In this document: piece after piece, positions 11,071 to 23,165 of the stretch
Position numbering within the stretch: the stretch's first letter is position 1
How the letters are laid out: the number at the start of each line of letters is the position of its first letter
From: Chrysomallon squamiferum
Lineage: Eukaryota > Mollusca > Gastropoda > Neomphalida > Peltospiridae
Direction of reading: 5' to 3'
Assembly: GCA_012295275.1 (NCBI GenBank)
Contig: CM022678.1
Coordinates: 8,414,534 to 8,478,533, forward strand
Length of the DNA stretch: 64,000 nt
Program-made: the position numbers and the translations under genes
Notes under the pieces: generated by a model
The model's input: only the letters and a program-made list of their open reading frames with translations
The model's database searches: none
Told to the model about the DNA's origin: nothing

Positions 11071-11131
<61 letters not shown>
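11070..11131. repeat. (CT)n microsatellite
   Basis: An uninterrupted CT tract of about 29 units is preceded by (CA)n. It gives spurious Arg-Glu open frames on the minus strand. Confidence 0.95.
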
Positions 11132-11133
<2 letters not shown>

Positions 11134-11263
11134 AATACGATTATAGTATATACGGTGAACACCTCTCTTTTTGCTTCTTTCACACACAGAATGATAGATA
11201 GACATACAGTGATACACTGATACACTCATACAGTGATACACATTACATCATGATCATGTTTAC

Positions 11264-11291
11264 CTCGTTCCATGGCTGAAAATGTCCGCAT
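11264..11291 (-). CDS. possible 5' coding exon of minus-strand gene
   Basis: The minus strand has an ATG followed by nine codons (RTFSAMERG) and a good donor, CGAG|GTAAAC. The region is less AT-rich than its surroundings. It would be the first exon of the CAMSAP-like gene, but the exon carrying the start of the CH domain is missing between here and 10.86 kb. Confidence 0.15.
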
Positions 11292-11299
11292 ATCTCTGC

Positions 11300-12240
11300 A
11301 TCCGATTTACGCTTTGGATTCACACAAACATAAAACATCCCAATCCATTTCGATTCTCGTGAAATATTTCCAAAATTCTATTAAACTGAATAATCAACAA
11401 GTAAAACGTTAACGAAATAAAAAAAATAAAAAAATAGTCTGGTTATCAAGCATCAGTTCAAACTGGTTAGAAAAGCGTAGCGTACATTCGAATCCGTGTA
11501 TTCGAAACATCGTTGTTTATCAAGACTGATTTTATTTAGTATTTAAGAAATTATTAATTTGTTTATTCTTATAAAAAATATTACAAAATTTGTAGAAATT
11601 AATTCCCCGAAACCATCTCCACAAATCAAACAAAACAATTCCTCAGGGTTAAAAATTAAAGTTTAAATGAAACAGATATATGATTGTATTTTATTTTATT
11701 TTATTTTATTTATATATTGATTTATTTTTCATTATTATTATTATTATTATTTTTTGCAACCAGACATTTTTCTGAGGAGAACGGATTGTGTTGTGTATGT
11801 ACATAATTTATTTATTTTGCTAGGCAAAATATCTAAAGAGGACTGGAGTGTCACCGTTTATTCGGCCGAGATGATCCGAACGGTCCCGATCAGTTTTACG
11901 ATCCTAGGTCAGCGAGACTCGTGGTTTTGTTTATCAAGACTAAAATTAACGCCAGCCTTATCCGGTCTAGGAAGTTATTGTTTATAAACTGATGTTGGCA
12001 AATTTAGGTAAGGCCACTTTATCGAACTACTAGCAAACCTTTTATATGAAATAAATATTTGATATTAATACTGTCTCTTGTGTTACAGATAAAAGGAGAC
12101 TTCTCCATAATCTTTTTACCACCGCAGTCGCCGAATCGGAACTTTTATATTTTTTTATTTTACTAAACTAATTTTATCACTGATAAATTTTACATTTTTT
12201 TTAGTTAACTAATTTTATTGATAAAAGTTATTAGTGATAA
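11300..12240. promoter_or_regulatory. candidate shared 5' region of two divergent genes
   Basis: The minus-strand CAMSAP-like exons lie to the left and the plus-strand EGF exons to the right. The interval contains several CpG-bearing, GC-richer stretches (11250-11350 and especially 11860-11960) in otherwise CpG-poor DNA. A motif TTTATCAAGACT occurs twice (about 11517 and 11929). No TATA box position can be assigned. The short open frame at 11754-11987 may be chance. Confidence 0.25.
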
Positions 12241-12261
12241 ATCTAATTTATCACTTTGCAG

Positions 12262-12447
12262 GATAAACAAGCCCTCTTCTGTCCGGAAAATGGACCAAGT
12301 TCTCCCAAGCCTAGTATGACCACTTGACCATGTGTGCAGTGCACAGTTCAGTGAAGAGCAATCACTTCTCCACTTCTGGCTGTTAAGAGAAATTTGTACA
12401 GACTCGGACACTCAGATGTGCTCAGCATGTTTGTAAACAGATGCTGG
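12262..12447 (+). CDS. possible cysteine-containing exon of plus-strand EGF gene (degraded)
   Basis: A TTTGCAG acceptor is followed by DKQALFCPENGPSSPKPS and, after frame changes, VCSAQFSEEQSLLHF and ICTDSDTQMCSACL, ending near a GTATAA donor. The regular cysteines and location upstream of clear EGF exons suggest it belongs to that gene. Two or more indels are needed. The opposite strand (12205-12411) is also open. Confidence 0.22.
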
Positions 12448-12647
12448 GTATAATGGACAAGTAATTCAGTTTACTACTAGATTTTATAAGTTACTTAATG
12501 CCATCTGAATGTTTCAATATTAATATTATATATACTTTTATTGTTTATTTCTAAATGATAATAAAATAACATGTATATAAAATAAACATGATTTAAAAAA
12601 AGGGATATGCAGATATTGTTTTCATACAAATTTCATAAAAATCAATA

Positions 12648-12686
<39 letters not shown>

Positions 12687-12690
12687 CATA
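12648..12690. repeat. (AAT)n microsatellite
   Basis: About 13 AAT units. Confidence 0.9.
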
Positions 12691-12865
12691 GTAATAATAA
12701 AATTGAAAACAATAATAACAAGAAAAAGATGAATAATAATGATGATAACCCATAATGTTAAAAAATTTGTAAGAAAGCAGATTTTCAAAAAGTGTAACAA
12801 TAAAATATTGTAATGTTAAAGTATTTACTGTTTTTGAAATTTACTTACTTTATTTTTTGTTTTAG

Positions 12866-12962
12866 GGCAAATGTAGCTGCATATCTCAGCATCAACAATG
12901 TTCTGCCAACCTGGTTACTCACCAAGAGGCTTGAAGACAGAGACAGCAGGAAACTAGTTAAT
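12866..12962 (+). CDS. probable exon of plus-strand EGF gene
   Basis: Both splice sites are strong: TTTTGTTTTAG acceptor and AAT|GTAAGA donor. Three frames each carry part of a plausible peptide: KCSCISQHQQCSANL, then FCQPGYSPRGLKTETAGN, while the fully open frame reads ANVAAYLSINNVLPTWLL. The Cys-x-Pro-Gly-Tyr motif is typical of the end of an EGF module, so I favour a frameshifted EGF-like exon. The fully open frame shows no known domain. Confidence 0.4.
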
Positions 12963-13759
12963 GTAAGAGTTTTGTGTTTGACTGTCATGTTCTAAGTTAA
13001 TACAGTTTAACTGCACCTTGATACAAATACTCAGAGTAATTAATCTTCAGTATTTGTTTTTTAAAAAACATTATGTATTATACATAATGCATTATAAGAA
13101 AAGTATAGACACTCGGATATATATAGATCTATATTAAGGTAGGAATCAATTTGTTTATTTTATTTTATTGTTTATTAAACAATTGATATATCTTTGTGAT
13201 ACATTAACAATGTACATTAATATGAAAATAAATTATAATTTTATATTTTTACCTCATCATTGTTAATATTACAGGTAATAATTTTTATTTTGTTTTTATT
13301 TTTGTTTTTAGATAATTATTGTTGTTATTACTGTTGAAATGTTTTCAGCAACTATTCCCATTTATTCAAATGTATTAGTTGTTTTCCTCCATTTCAAAAA
13401 CAGCAACTAAAGTTTCGTTAATTTTAATAGTTAGTAACTTTGGATACAAACTAGCAACAGGTACAACTCATGTGTTGTGAGTACAGAATATTGCTTTATA
13501 CATTTATCTAGAAAAAAGTCCTTCGTTTCATAAACATTTAATAATCTTTCCTGTTGTATCTTTTTAACTTTCATCTTTTTTCTTTTCTTTTTTTTAAGTT
13601 TTATTTCTTTTTATCCTTTACATACGTATGAACATGTACATTTATGTATTAAAACATAAATCTTTAATTGTATTAAATATAAATGCAGAAAAAAAAATGA
13701 AAGTCATTTCAAAGTTTTTGTTACTTTATTGTTAATATTAGTTATTATTATTCTGATGG

Positions 13760-13765
<6 letters not shown>

Positions 13766-13812
<47 letters not shown>

Positions 13813-13831
13813 GACTATTATTATTATTATT
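13766..13831. repeat. (ATT)n microsatellite abutting a splice acceptor
   Basis: About 20 ATT units end five bases before the AG acceptor of the next exon, replacing the usual polypyrimidine tract. Confidence 0.9.
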
Positions 13832-13837
13832 GTGTAG

Positions 13838-13969
13838 ATATAAATGAGTGTACATCAACTGATGTCAGTATTACTAAGTATACTGATACTTGTACTAACA
13901 GAATCAGTGGATTCACTTGTTCCTGTCTGGCTGGGAAGAAACTAGAAAATGACCAGACAACATGTGTTA
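13838..13969 (+). CDS. calcium-binding EGF-like exon
   Basis: A 132-bp symmetric phase-1 exon (acceptor TGTGTAG, donor GTTA|GTAAGC) encodes one EGF module. It begins (D)INECTSTDVS, the Asp-Ile-Asn-Glu-Cys calcium-binding signature, continues DTCTNRISGFTCSC with an aromatic in the usual loop, and ends DQTTCV. It has five cysteines instead of six; the second is missing. This is the best preserved exon of the plus-strand gene and is fully open. The product would be an extracellular or membrane-anchored EGF-repeat protein; which one cannot be told from single modules. Confidence 0.75.
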
Positions 13970-14212
13970 GTAAGCAGAATTTCTCATTACAAAATACAAT
14001 AATGTAAAAATACATTTTTAAATATTTTAAAAACATAATTATATTTTGAAATCTGAAGCAACTTATTCTGTAAAATAAGACATTTTCATGATATTTAGAT
14101 TATTCTTTTAATATAATTTTATAAATTTTGTTTTATAATAATTACTAACACAAAATTTTTATTTTAATTTAATTTATTTATTTTCAAATTAAATTTTATT
14201 TTTCCCTCTCAG

Positions 14213-14381
14213 ACCATTGTCAGTGTAAAGCTGGCTGGGTGGTGTGTGATGTGAAAACAACAGAGATGAATGTAGTGTTTCAACAGTTTCATGTCAAGCA
14301 AACAGCATCTGCAAAAACCTGCCAGGCTCCTATCATTTGAGTGTAAGACAGGATATCACAACATGTCAGATGAATGTATAG
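14213..14381 (+). CDS. EGF-like exon, two frameshifts
   Basis: The acceptor is CCCTCTCAG and the donor ATAG|GTGAGT. With the phase carried over from the previous exon it reads NHCQCKAGW. After one shift it reads CENNRDECSVSTVSCQANS and ICKNLPGSYH, and after another CKTGYHNMSDECI. All EGF landmarks are present, but spread over three frames. The exon is 169 bp; adding one base at each shift gives 171, a multiple of three, and keeps the gene's phase-1 pattern. Confidence 0.62.
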
Positions 14382-15013
14382 GTGAGTAGAGTATACTTAA
14401 TAAATAGTTAATTACTCAGTATTAAAAATGTGTTAACAAGTTGAAATTACAATGTTTTATTTAATAAAGTCTAAAGTTATAATTCCTTATTATTTATGAA
14501 ATAGTTGTATGTTACAAATGATTTCATATTTAATAGACAGTTACATGTTAGAAATGATTTCTTATTATTTATGAAATAGTTAAATGATACAAATGATTGA
14601 TGAATTTTTTTACATATTTTTGTGATTTTAATTACCAAAGAAAACAGAATGGATGTTTTAAACTGAAAAATTACATAGAAATGAGTTAATTAATATCTCA
14701 GTCACAAAATTAACTTTTTCTGCATTAAAATATAATAAATACATAAATATAATAATAAAAATAATAAAAGTCAATTTGGTACCAGTAACTTTAGTTTTGC
14801 AGTTTGAGTCACATTAATTTTTAGGAACATCACCTACAAAAATAAACAAAGATAAAAATAAAAATCATGTTTTACAACTAATAATTCAACTATTATTCGT
14901 CAGATATTTATTAATTAATTCATTCATCCATTCACTCTTTACCTTCCTCATTTGTTCACTGTCTCCACCTTCATCATTCATTCATTGATGTAAAAGATCA
15001 TTTTTTTAAATTG

Positions 15014-15092
15014 TTCAATGAATGTTTGTTATCATTCTTGTACTAACACTGAGAAAAGCTACATTTGTTCTTGTCACAGTGGTTTCAAATTA
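15014..15092 (+). CDS. EGF-like exon remnant
   Basis: It reads FNECL and, after one shift, YHSCTNTEKSYICSCHSGFK, the Asn-Glu-Cys start and Cys-x-Cys-x-x-Gly end of an EGF module. A TAA follows immediately after the glycine-containing turn. No clear donor was identified, so this is probably a broken exon. Confidence 0.5.
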
Positions 15093-15244
15093 TAAAATAT
15101 TTTAATTGTATTTTAATTGTGACAAAATTTGATAAAATTATAAACTATTTTATTTTCATTTGTACCAGAATGTGAATAAATTGTTAATTATTTTATTTTG
15201 TTGTGACAAAATATAATAAAGTTATAAAACTATTTTATGTTCAG

Positions 15245-15361
15245 TTGTGACAGTGCTGCAGTGAACAGTTCGTGTGAACAGGGCTGCAGGGTGCATGACA
15301 CAGTGGAGCAGTGTTTGTGTAGAAATGTTTACCTTGAATTCAGACAACAAAACATGCTCAG
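15245..15361 (+). CDS. EGF-like exon, frameshifted
   Basis: The acceptor is TGTTCAG and the donor TCAG|GTGAGT. It reads CDSAAVNSSCEQGCRVHD, TVEQCLCRN, and after a one-base shift TLNSDNKTCS. The cysteine spacing is that of an EGF module with the common Cys-x-x-Gly-Cys core. The start phase does not match the other exons without another indel. Confidence 0.55.
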
Positions 15362-15881
15362 GTGAGTCAGTTCTATCTGGTTCTCAGGTTAATTTGTTCA
15401 CTTCAAGCATTCTTAGTTTATTCATATTTCGAGTGTAAGTGTTATCTCATTGAATCTGAATTGTCAGAATTTCTACCATTATCTGTTTTTTTAATTTATT
15501 AATAATGTCCTATTCATCATATATTCAGCAATCAGTTTGCAACTTATGTATGCATTAGTAGCTTTTGTGCTATTCAAATAGTTATGTTAAAATTCTTATT
15601 TCTGGAATTAAGAAAAATTTCAATGCAGTTAATACTGTTTCAGAAACTTGTCAGAATTTATGAATAAATTTTATTAATAATAGTTACATCTGTGTAACTT
15701 AAACTTGATTAATTTTAGAAATGCTCAGAACTTATGCATTTTAAATTTCAGTTAACCCATATTTTAGAAATAATTTCTGTGTAAATGATATTTGAGTAAT
15801 TTTAGAGACTTGTCAAAATGTATGAGAAAGTTTAATTGTTGTTAATGATTGAGATATAATTTATCTGTTTCTCTCTTTCAG

Positions 15882-16000
15882 ATATAAATGAATGTAATTC
15901 AAAAATATTTACACTCAGAACTAAAACTACTAAGATGGAGTCTACACATGTAACTGTATGGATGGTTATAAATGGGAAACTGACAAAATTACTTCTAGAG
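15882..16000 (+). CDS. calcium-binding EGF-like exon, one frameshift, lost cysteine
   Basis: The acceptor is CTCTCTTTCAG and the donor AGAG|GTAGAT. It starts (D)INECNSKIFT and, after a one-base shift in an A run, reads DGVYTCNCMDGYKWETDK then ITSR, where Ser replaces the expected last Cys. The exon is 119 bp; one base restores 120 and phase 1-1. No later EGF module was found downstream in the window. Confidence 0.6.
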
Positions 16001-16019
16001 GTAGATATAAATATTAGTA

Positions 16020-18110
16020 TATAACACACACATCAACAGATGCATATACAAATATTCACACACATGAAACATGCACACACAAACCTCCATATACATACAT
16101 ATACAGTGAATTTAATTAACTCAAATCAAATACAGTGAAATCAATAAAATGAAATGATATACATTCAAATGAAATGCAGTTTGATACAGTGCAATACAAT
16201 AAAATAAATGAAATGAAATGAAATACTATGAAATACAATACACCACAACATAACACAATACAGTACATTAATTGAACCGAACTGAACAAATTGAACTGAA
16301 CTGAACTGAAATGAAAGAAATGAAATAATGATAAAATATAATAAAATCAATGGAATAAAATGAAATAAAATAAAAAGTAATATGTGAAATGATTCACAGT
16401 GAAATAAATGAAATGAAATGCAATACAATGCTAAATTAAACTGATTTTGTCCATGGAATAAATGGCTTTTTACCAGTAAGTAAAAAATCATGAAAATAAT
16501 TAAGTGACAACCCATCCCATTTGAATCATATCAATCTTCATTTTACATGGTAAATTGTATAATATTGTTTATACACGTCTGAATATTATTTTAATTTTAA
16601 TAAAAAAAAATTTCAGTTTCCTTTATCGTAAGCTTGTTTTGAGAATGAAAGAAAATGTGAGAAGTGACATTAATTCTAAGTGACTTGTTGTGTTTATCTC
16701 CAAGTTCTTCAAGTTTTCTCACATTAAGGAACAAACTAAACAGAAGAAACAGCAGAAGATAAAACCACAACAAATATGAAGGACTGAATTCTTGAAGAAT
16801 ATTGAGAACTTTAGAAAGTTCCACACCAAAAGTAATATTTTAAAAACAGTTACTTGTTATGTGGACTGCACTTCTGAAGAATTTATAAATCTGTGAAACT
16901 GTGATTTCAGATTCAAAGTGGCATTCATGCAAGATACAGTCAGACATAGACCAGTAGACAGAATGTTTGGACCAGACAGTCAAGTGTGTGAAAAAGAAAT
17001 TATTTTTAAAAATGTCTGATGTAGAAATCCTTGATTTACTGCTTTAAAAAACTAAAAATTGTATAGCTCAAGGGAGATAACTTTATTATTATTGTTTTTT
17101 TAATTAAAGTAGTGGTAAAGATTTATGAAAATATTTGTTAATAAAACATAAAATGGAAGAAGATCTGTTGTTTGGAAGATATTTTCTTAATGATTACTTT
17201 GCAGATTACATTGTATGTCAAGTTGTTTAGTAATTTTTTATTTCTAACCAAATGTCTTGGTATTTAAAAAAAAAAAAATTATTAATATACTTTTATTGGA
17301 TAAATCAGAAATCTTGTTTTGTAGCATTCTCAGCACCTTAAACCTTTTTAAACATTTTAAATAATTTTTAATTTGAAAGTTCAGATTCATCTTATACCAT
17401 ATTTCTCTAAATTATTTATTAAGGATTTTGTTGAGGCTTTTCTAAAATTATCTTTTTTATATGCAAAAGTAGTTTTGATGTTGATCTTTTCTTTTTCGTG
17501 TTCACATAAATATTTCAAATTAATTTGTTTTCTGTTTTTCATTACATATTTGTAGCTACTATAGTAGCAATAGTAATTATAGTAAGACGTAATAAAAATA
17601 ACAATGGCATAAGTAATTCAGGGAGTTCTGTAATAATGGCACTATTATTAAAAACATTTTGATGTGTACAACATATTCAGTGAGTAATAAAAACACTTTG
17701 CATAGAGATAAATAATGAGGGTGTTGCCTGTTGCAGAATATATTGATGAATACATTTCATATTTGTTTTGTTTCTGTGTATCTGGTTTTTTATAAATAGA
17801 TACATAGATAAATACAAGTATGGTTTAACATGATGGAGTTAGACACTGCACTAGATGTCAGTCTTATCTGATGATCAAATCGGGAGCAAATCCTTTTTTT
17901 AAACAAAATGCCATTGAAATATATAAATATACTGAAATCACTTGGGAGAGAGAAAATTAATCGTTAGGATCTAAGACTTTATCTTCTATAAAAATAATTA
18001 TCTCTCAGTTAAATTCAACAACAATAAAAAGTATGGGGGAGGATTGGCTAAGGGTAGGTTTACAGTTAGATTTAAGACTTACTAAGATTTATAAACTGTT
18101 CTTTTTTTAG
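16020..18110. repeat. segmental duplication, copy 1 of 3 (also 40.9-43.5 and 53.1-53.8 kb)
   Basis: From the CCTCCATATACATAC block through the GAAAT-rich tract, the AGAAAATGTGAGAAGTGACAT block and the AAAAAGTNTGGG / ATTGGCT block, the order matches 40890-43470. The last part also recurs near 53640-53760. It begins right after the last EGF exon's donor, so the duplicated piece is the downstream flank or intron of that gene. Confidence 0.8.
16640..16920 (+). other. open stretch shared with 41.56-41.83 kb, possible duplicated exon
   Basis: The plus strand reads FSHIKEQTKQKKQQKIK and, after one TGA, KFHTKSNILKTVTCYVDC. The copy at 41.6 kb keeps EQTKQKKQQKIK and FHTKSNILKTVTCYVDCT. On the minus strand the same DNA reads a Leu/Phe-rich helix then VRKLEELGDKHNKSLRIN in both copies. 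No domain was recognised. It may be an exon of the EGF gene copied along with its flank. Confidence 0.2.
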
Positions 18111-18645
18111 ACTATTATAAAAAATCTAGAATCGAAAACCATCACATTTTCTCACTCGTACCAAAAGAAGTTAAAAAAAGAAAAGAAAAAAAAAAAATAA
18201 TTTTAGAATGGCGAAAACAACAGAAACACGTGCTTGTTTATATAACAGAACTACATAGGAGGGGAGATAATCGAAAACGTTTAGTGTTTCTGTCTCTGAT
18301 TTAGAAATGTTCTGTCTAAACTGATGATAGTGAAACCAAAGTAATCATCTTTTAATGATTCAAATCAAACCAGAAGGTGATTTTATTCGCTTTGGAAAGT
18401 TTATTAAATCATTTACTTCAGATTTTCTGAGGTTCTATTTATGGACAAACACTGATTGAGATGACGCACATTTACATCGTTTCTATGACAACTGTAGAAC
18501 AAATTTCAACAGTATTTAACAATGTAATAATCACACCTATCTGTGTCAGTTAAATTTCTTTGTTATGGACATCGCTATAAATAGCGACTTTCTTTTACGA
18601 TAAAATAGCTAAATGGCGGTCTAAATGTAGTTAATCAAACATAAA

Positions 18646-18646
18646 G

Positions 18647-18712
<66 letters not shown>
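18646..18712. repeat. (CT)n(GT)n microsatellite
   Basis: A CT tract runs into a GT tract. The same junction precedes the paralogous block at 27.88 kb. Confidence 0.95.
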
Positions 18713-18713
<1 letters not shown>

Positions 18714-19006
18714 AAGTAAACATTTTTATCTCCATGGTATAAAGCTGATACAACGCAGTGAACTTTAGACTTGACAAAACAGATTAGTAGGTCTTGTTTT
18801 GCTCACTCGTGTTTTGATAACAAGTTCGTTACACAAACTAAACCAGATAACACATATTTCAAACTGTGGTCGTAGAACGTTTCGAATTTACAATAATACT
18901 AAAATTAATTCAATGCAACTAAATTTATTAGATTAAAAGAAATGACTGGCAATAGTAATAGTAGTTGTAGTAGCTGCAGTAGAAGTATTATTTGTATTTA
19001 TATTTG

Positions 19007-19049
<43 letters not shown>

Positions 19050-21740
19050 TGAATTATATTTTAAGTATTTGAAACTGCATTCAGCGATTAAATCAAGTTT
19101 TTCCTCTACACACTGTATTACCTTGAATACAACAAAGATAACAGAAGATTTATGTTAAGAAGTATTTTATCTGTGTCAGTCACGCGGTCAGCAGATTGTT
19201 GGAGACAGAAATATTTGATATCAATATCAAGTGTTTAATAATAAAGTTATTTGATTTAGCCTGAAAGTTGACAACATGCCAAACAAACAAAGATAAACAC
19301 GCTATAGGGAAACATATTCACGAATAAAGAGCTACCAAAAATGGCTTGTGCGATCCTCCTGTAATTTACCGAGCGCCAGATTGGTGACATTTCGTGTTCT
19401 ACTAACTTGGCGAAGAAGAGAAAACACACGAGATAAATTAAGTCATAAGAAAGCGGTAACTTTGAAATACTCTGACAATGCAACAAATCTGTTCACTGAA
19501 CTGACCTGAACTTTATTTACACTCAGATCGTAGTCTACGGCATACAAGGATGCATTTACACAAAATGTAATGTAACTGTAACAATTATAACAAGTTTGGC
19601 AAGATGGTGGATTTACAATGATGTACGTAATAATAAAATATATATCAGCCAAAGGATTTGAGAAAGTTCACGATTAGATTACAGAAAATAGAAAGTTTTC
19701 TAAGAGCACCAGGTTTTTTAGAGGTAAAAACATTTATAAAACTTATAAATGTTTGGTTTAGGTTGACAGAAAACGGTTCCTTTGATTCTTCAAAAACTGC
19801 TTGTAAATATATAATGCAACTCATCTCCGATGTCATAGTTATTACATGATGAACATATTCTCTTTTCTAGTGCAAATTTTTCCATCATTCAGTAATAGTA
19901 TGTATAGGTCAATAGTATACTAGTAATGATAACTTAGACTACTTTCCCGTGGTCATTCGATACCAGTAAAAACTCATTCTTACTTTGACAGTAAAATAAA
20001 CTGGATAACGTCCAAGTTCTCCTTTAATAAGTACAATGGAGTAGATTTCCTTACAGTACCTAAAAATTTCATAAAGTGTTTACATAATTTTTCCAGCAAT
20101 GACAAATTTTCAAATCTCCAAATTTCGCTACCATACAGAAGAACTGGTAAAACAATGCAGTCAAATAATTTTAGTTGACACTCAATGGAAATATGACTCT
20201 TCCTTGTCGAAGAATGAAATACATAGCTTGTGAATATATTTTATTTGTTGCCTTGGCGATTTATTCGAGATATTTCTAACTTTCTACAGTATCAAGCCAA
20301 AGTAAAACACTTTCTTGTAATCTTTGTGTTTGCCATTACAAATTAAGATTTCGGTTTTTTATAGTTTACTGTTAGTTTTCATTTAGTGCAGTAAGAATCA
20401 AAATCATTTAGAGTTTTTGCAGGTCTTCGTAATTATCTGCAAGGACTACAGTGTCATCGGCATTGAGTAAAACAAACAGAACAATTGATGGATGTACCAA
20501 ACAATCACTGAACAATTCACAAATGTTACGAGAATAGTAACGGAGATAAATACCCGCCTTGTCTAATACCCACACAACAGTGGAACTAGTCTGTTACTGA
20601 GTTATGACACAAGATTTAATATTTTGATACATATTGTAAATTACCTGGAAACACTTACCATTTACATCATTTTGAATTATGTTTTCCCAAAGTCCGATTC
20701 TCCACACTGAATCATCAACTAATGAGATCAAATAACTTTTCTGAAAGCTGTGATTACATCATATCAAGTTATATATCTATCTTATATCGAGAAAGCATAC
20801 GTATTAATAAGATAAAATAAAATTTCTTAAAACTACTATTTTCTTTATCATGAATACCCGCTTAAATATTTTCCCTGAATGTCTTTCTTTTTTTTTCTCT
20901 TTTTTTCCGATGTCTAAGTTTTACTGAAATAAAAATTTAATTACAAATTCTCTGATTTTTCCTTGACTAATCGCAGTCTTGACATATATGAAGTGTCAGA
21001 TTTTAGATAATGAAGTAATAAATAATATTTATATAGCGTTTATAGCGTTTGTAGCGTTATTTAAAAACAATTACGCATGAATTAAAAGACCAATTATTCA
21101 CCTATAGAAAAATAAAATTTCTAGAAAATGTCATTAAAATGATTATGTTTGTTTTTCATTGTTTTCATTGTTTAGTTTATTATAAGTGTCGAGATCTTTA
21201 GTGACTACATTTTGAGCGATTCATACACAGCAATTGTCAGTTTGAGCGACTGACAATAGAGCGATTGTATTCTTTTAGTGTTTGGGAATTAGCGATTTAA
21301 AGCGAAAGTATTGTGTAAACGTTTAGAAGAAATTAGTTAAAATAAATTAATTTAGAAAATTGGACATGAGTTCAGAATGCTCCATATTTATAGCATAAAC
21401 AAAATGAAATAAAATATATTATGTTCTTTATGAATATATTTTTTATCGTTTTCTTAACACCTATAAAACAGAAAATCGTTAAAGGTATATCACTTAACCT
21501 GCCAATCATAGAAATAACTTCGCCTGGTATGTATTGAAAAGTTTTATATTTTAAGTATATGCGTTGGTCCAGAAAACCACAAAATTCTGAAATTGGTTAC
21601 CGAGCTATATCGATAACTGGTCTGGAATTTGTATCGAAAATGAAAATCAGAGAGATATCTGGTTATTACATAGTAATCTATATAAGTAAAACTGGTTAAT
21701 GTTTGGTTATAATATTGCACTTGTAAACTGATATATTTTT
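18713..21740. repeat. segmental duplication pair with 27.88-31.68 kb
   Basis: The block starts AAGTAAACATTTTTATCTCC and runs through GAGCGCCAGATTGGTGACAT, the LINE remnant, and the flank ending at the (CA)n array. All recur in the same order about 9.2-9.9 kb further on with scattered differences. Confidence 0.85.
19381..20780 (-). mobile_element. non-LTR retrotransposon remnant, reverse transcriptase and C-terminus (copy 1)
   Basis: On the minus strand from about 20760 downwards it reads VWRIGLWENIIQ, VIYNMYQNIKSCVI, GIRQGGYLSPLLFS, then FVLLNADDTVVLADN, the RT catalytic box with Asn in place of the usual Tyr/Phe (20453-20464). Thumb-like sequence follows, with LLEKLCKHF-type helices in shifted frames. 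The conserved C-terminal tail is an open frame at 19645-19836 (FISFINVFTSKKPGALRKLS). A 3' tail follows to about 19380. The order and motifs are those of APE-type LINEs common in molluscs. Many stops and shifts; inactive. Confidence 0.8.
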
Positions 21741-21760
21741 TGTTAATATTCATCATATCT
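20970..21760. repeat. paralogous flank module, copy 1 of 5, with a small hairpin
   Basis: It contains AACAATTACGCATGAATTAAA, GTGTCGAGATCTTTAGTGAC and an ATTGTCAG...CTGACAAT stem (21233-21257). The same module occurs at 30.8, 37.6, 49.5 and 59.9 kb, always leading into a (CA)n array. Confidence 0.85.
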
Positions 21761-21769
21761 GAACTGACA

Positions 21770-22620
<851 letters not shown>

Positions 22621-22724
22621 AACCAAACATACAGATATACATACAATGCACATTCATATCTCTGTTTCAACAATAAACAAAATAACAGTTTCTTTTACGC
22701 TTTTATGGACGCAGATTTATCAAT

Positions 22725-23165
22725 TGCCTTTGATTTAGAATTGTTAGTTGTTGTAGTAATCATAGTAGCAGTTGTAGTTGTTGTAATAAGATCATTTACC
22801 TTTGATTTAGAACTGTTAGTTATTGTAGTAGTCATAGTAGCAGTTGTAGTTGCTGTAATATTATCTATTAGCTTTGTAGTGTAATTGTTTGTTGTTGTAG
22901 CAGTCATAGTAGCAGTAGTACGTGTTGTAATAGTTGTAGTGGAAATACTGTTTGTTGTAGTAGTTTTAGCTTTAGTTGTTGTAGTACTTGCAGCAGAATT
23001 ATTCGTCGTTGTAGTTGTAATTACATCGTTAATTGTCGCAGTAGTCATAGAAGCAGTTGTAGCTGTTGTATTACTTGTAGTGTCATTATTAGTTGTTGTA
23101 GTAGAATTGTTTGTTACTACAGTAGCAGTTGTTCTAGTAGTTGCAGTGGTTGTTGTAGCATTATT
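22725..23165. repeat. 72-bp minisatellite, degenerate, copy 1 of 3 loci
   Basis: Units contain TTTGATTTAGAA, TTGTTAGTTGTTGTAGTAG and TCATAGTAGCAGTTGTAGTT. The array here is short and diverged; related arrays are at 31976-32125 and 50626-51725. Because 72 is a multiple of three, both strands stay open (Thr/Asn-rich on minus, Val-rich on plus). Confidence 0.85.

Noticed and set aside
11480-11510. ATTCGAATCC resembling a tRNA B box
   Set aside because: No A box or cloverleaf could be assembled around it.
12205-12411. Minus-strand frame as the missing CH-domain exon (ELC motif)
   Set aside because: Another minus frame reads LLFTELCTAHMV, faintly like the CAMSAP ELYC helix, but it needs stops skipped and the plus strand has better splice sites.
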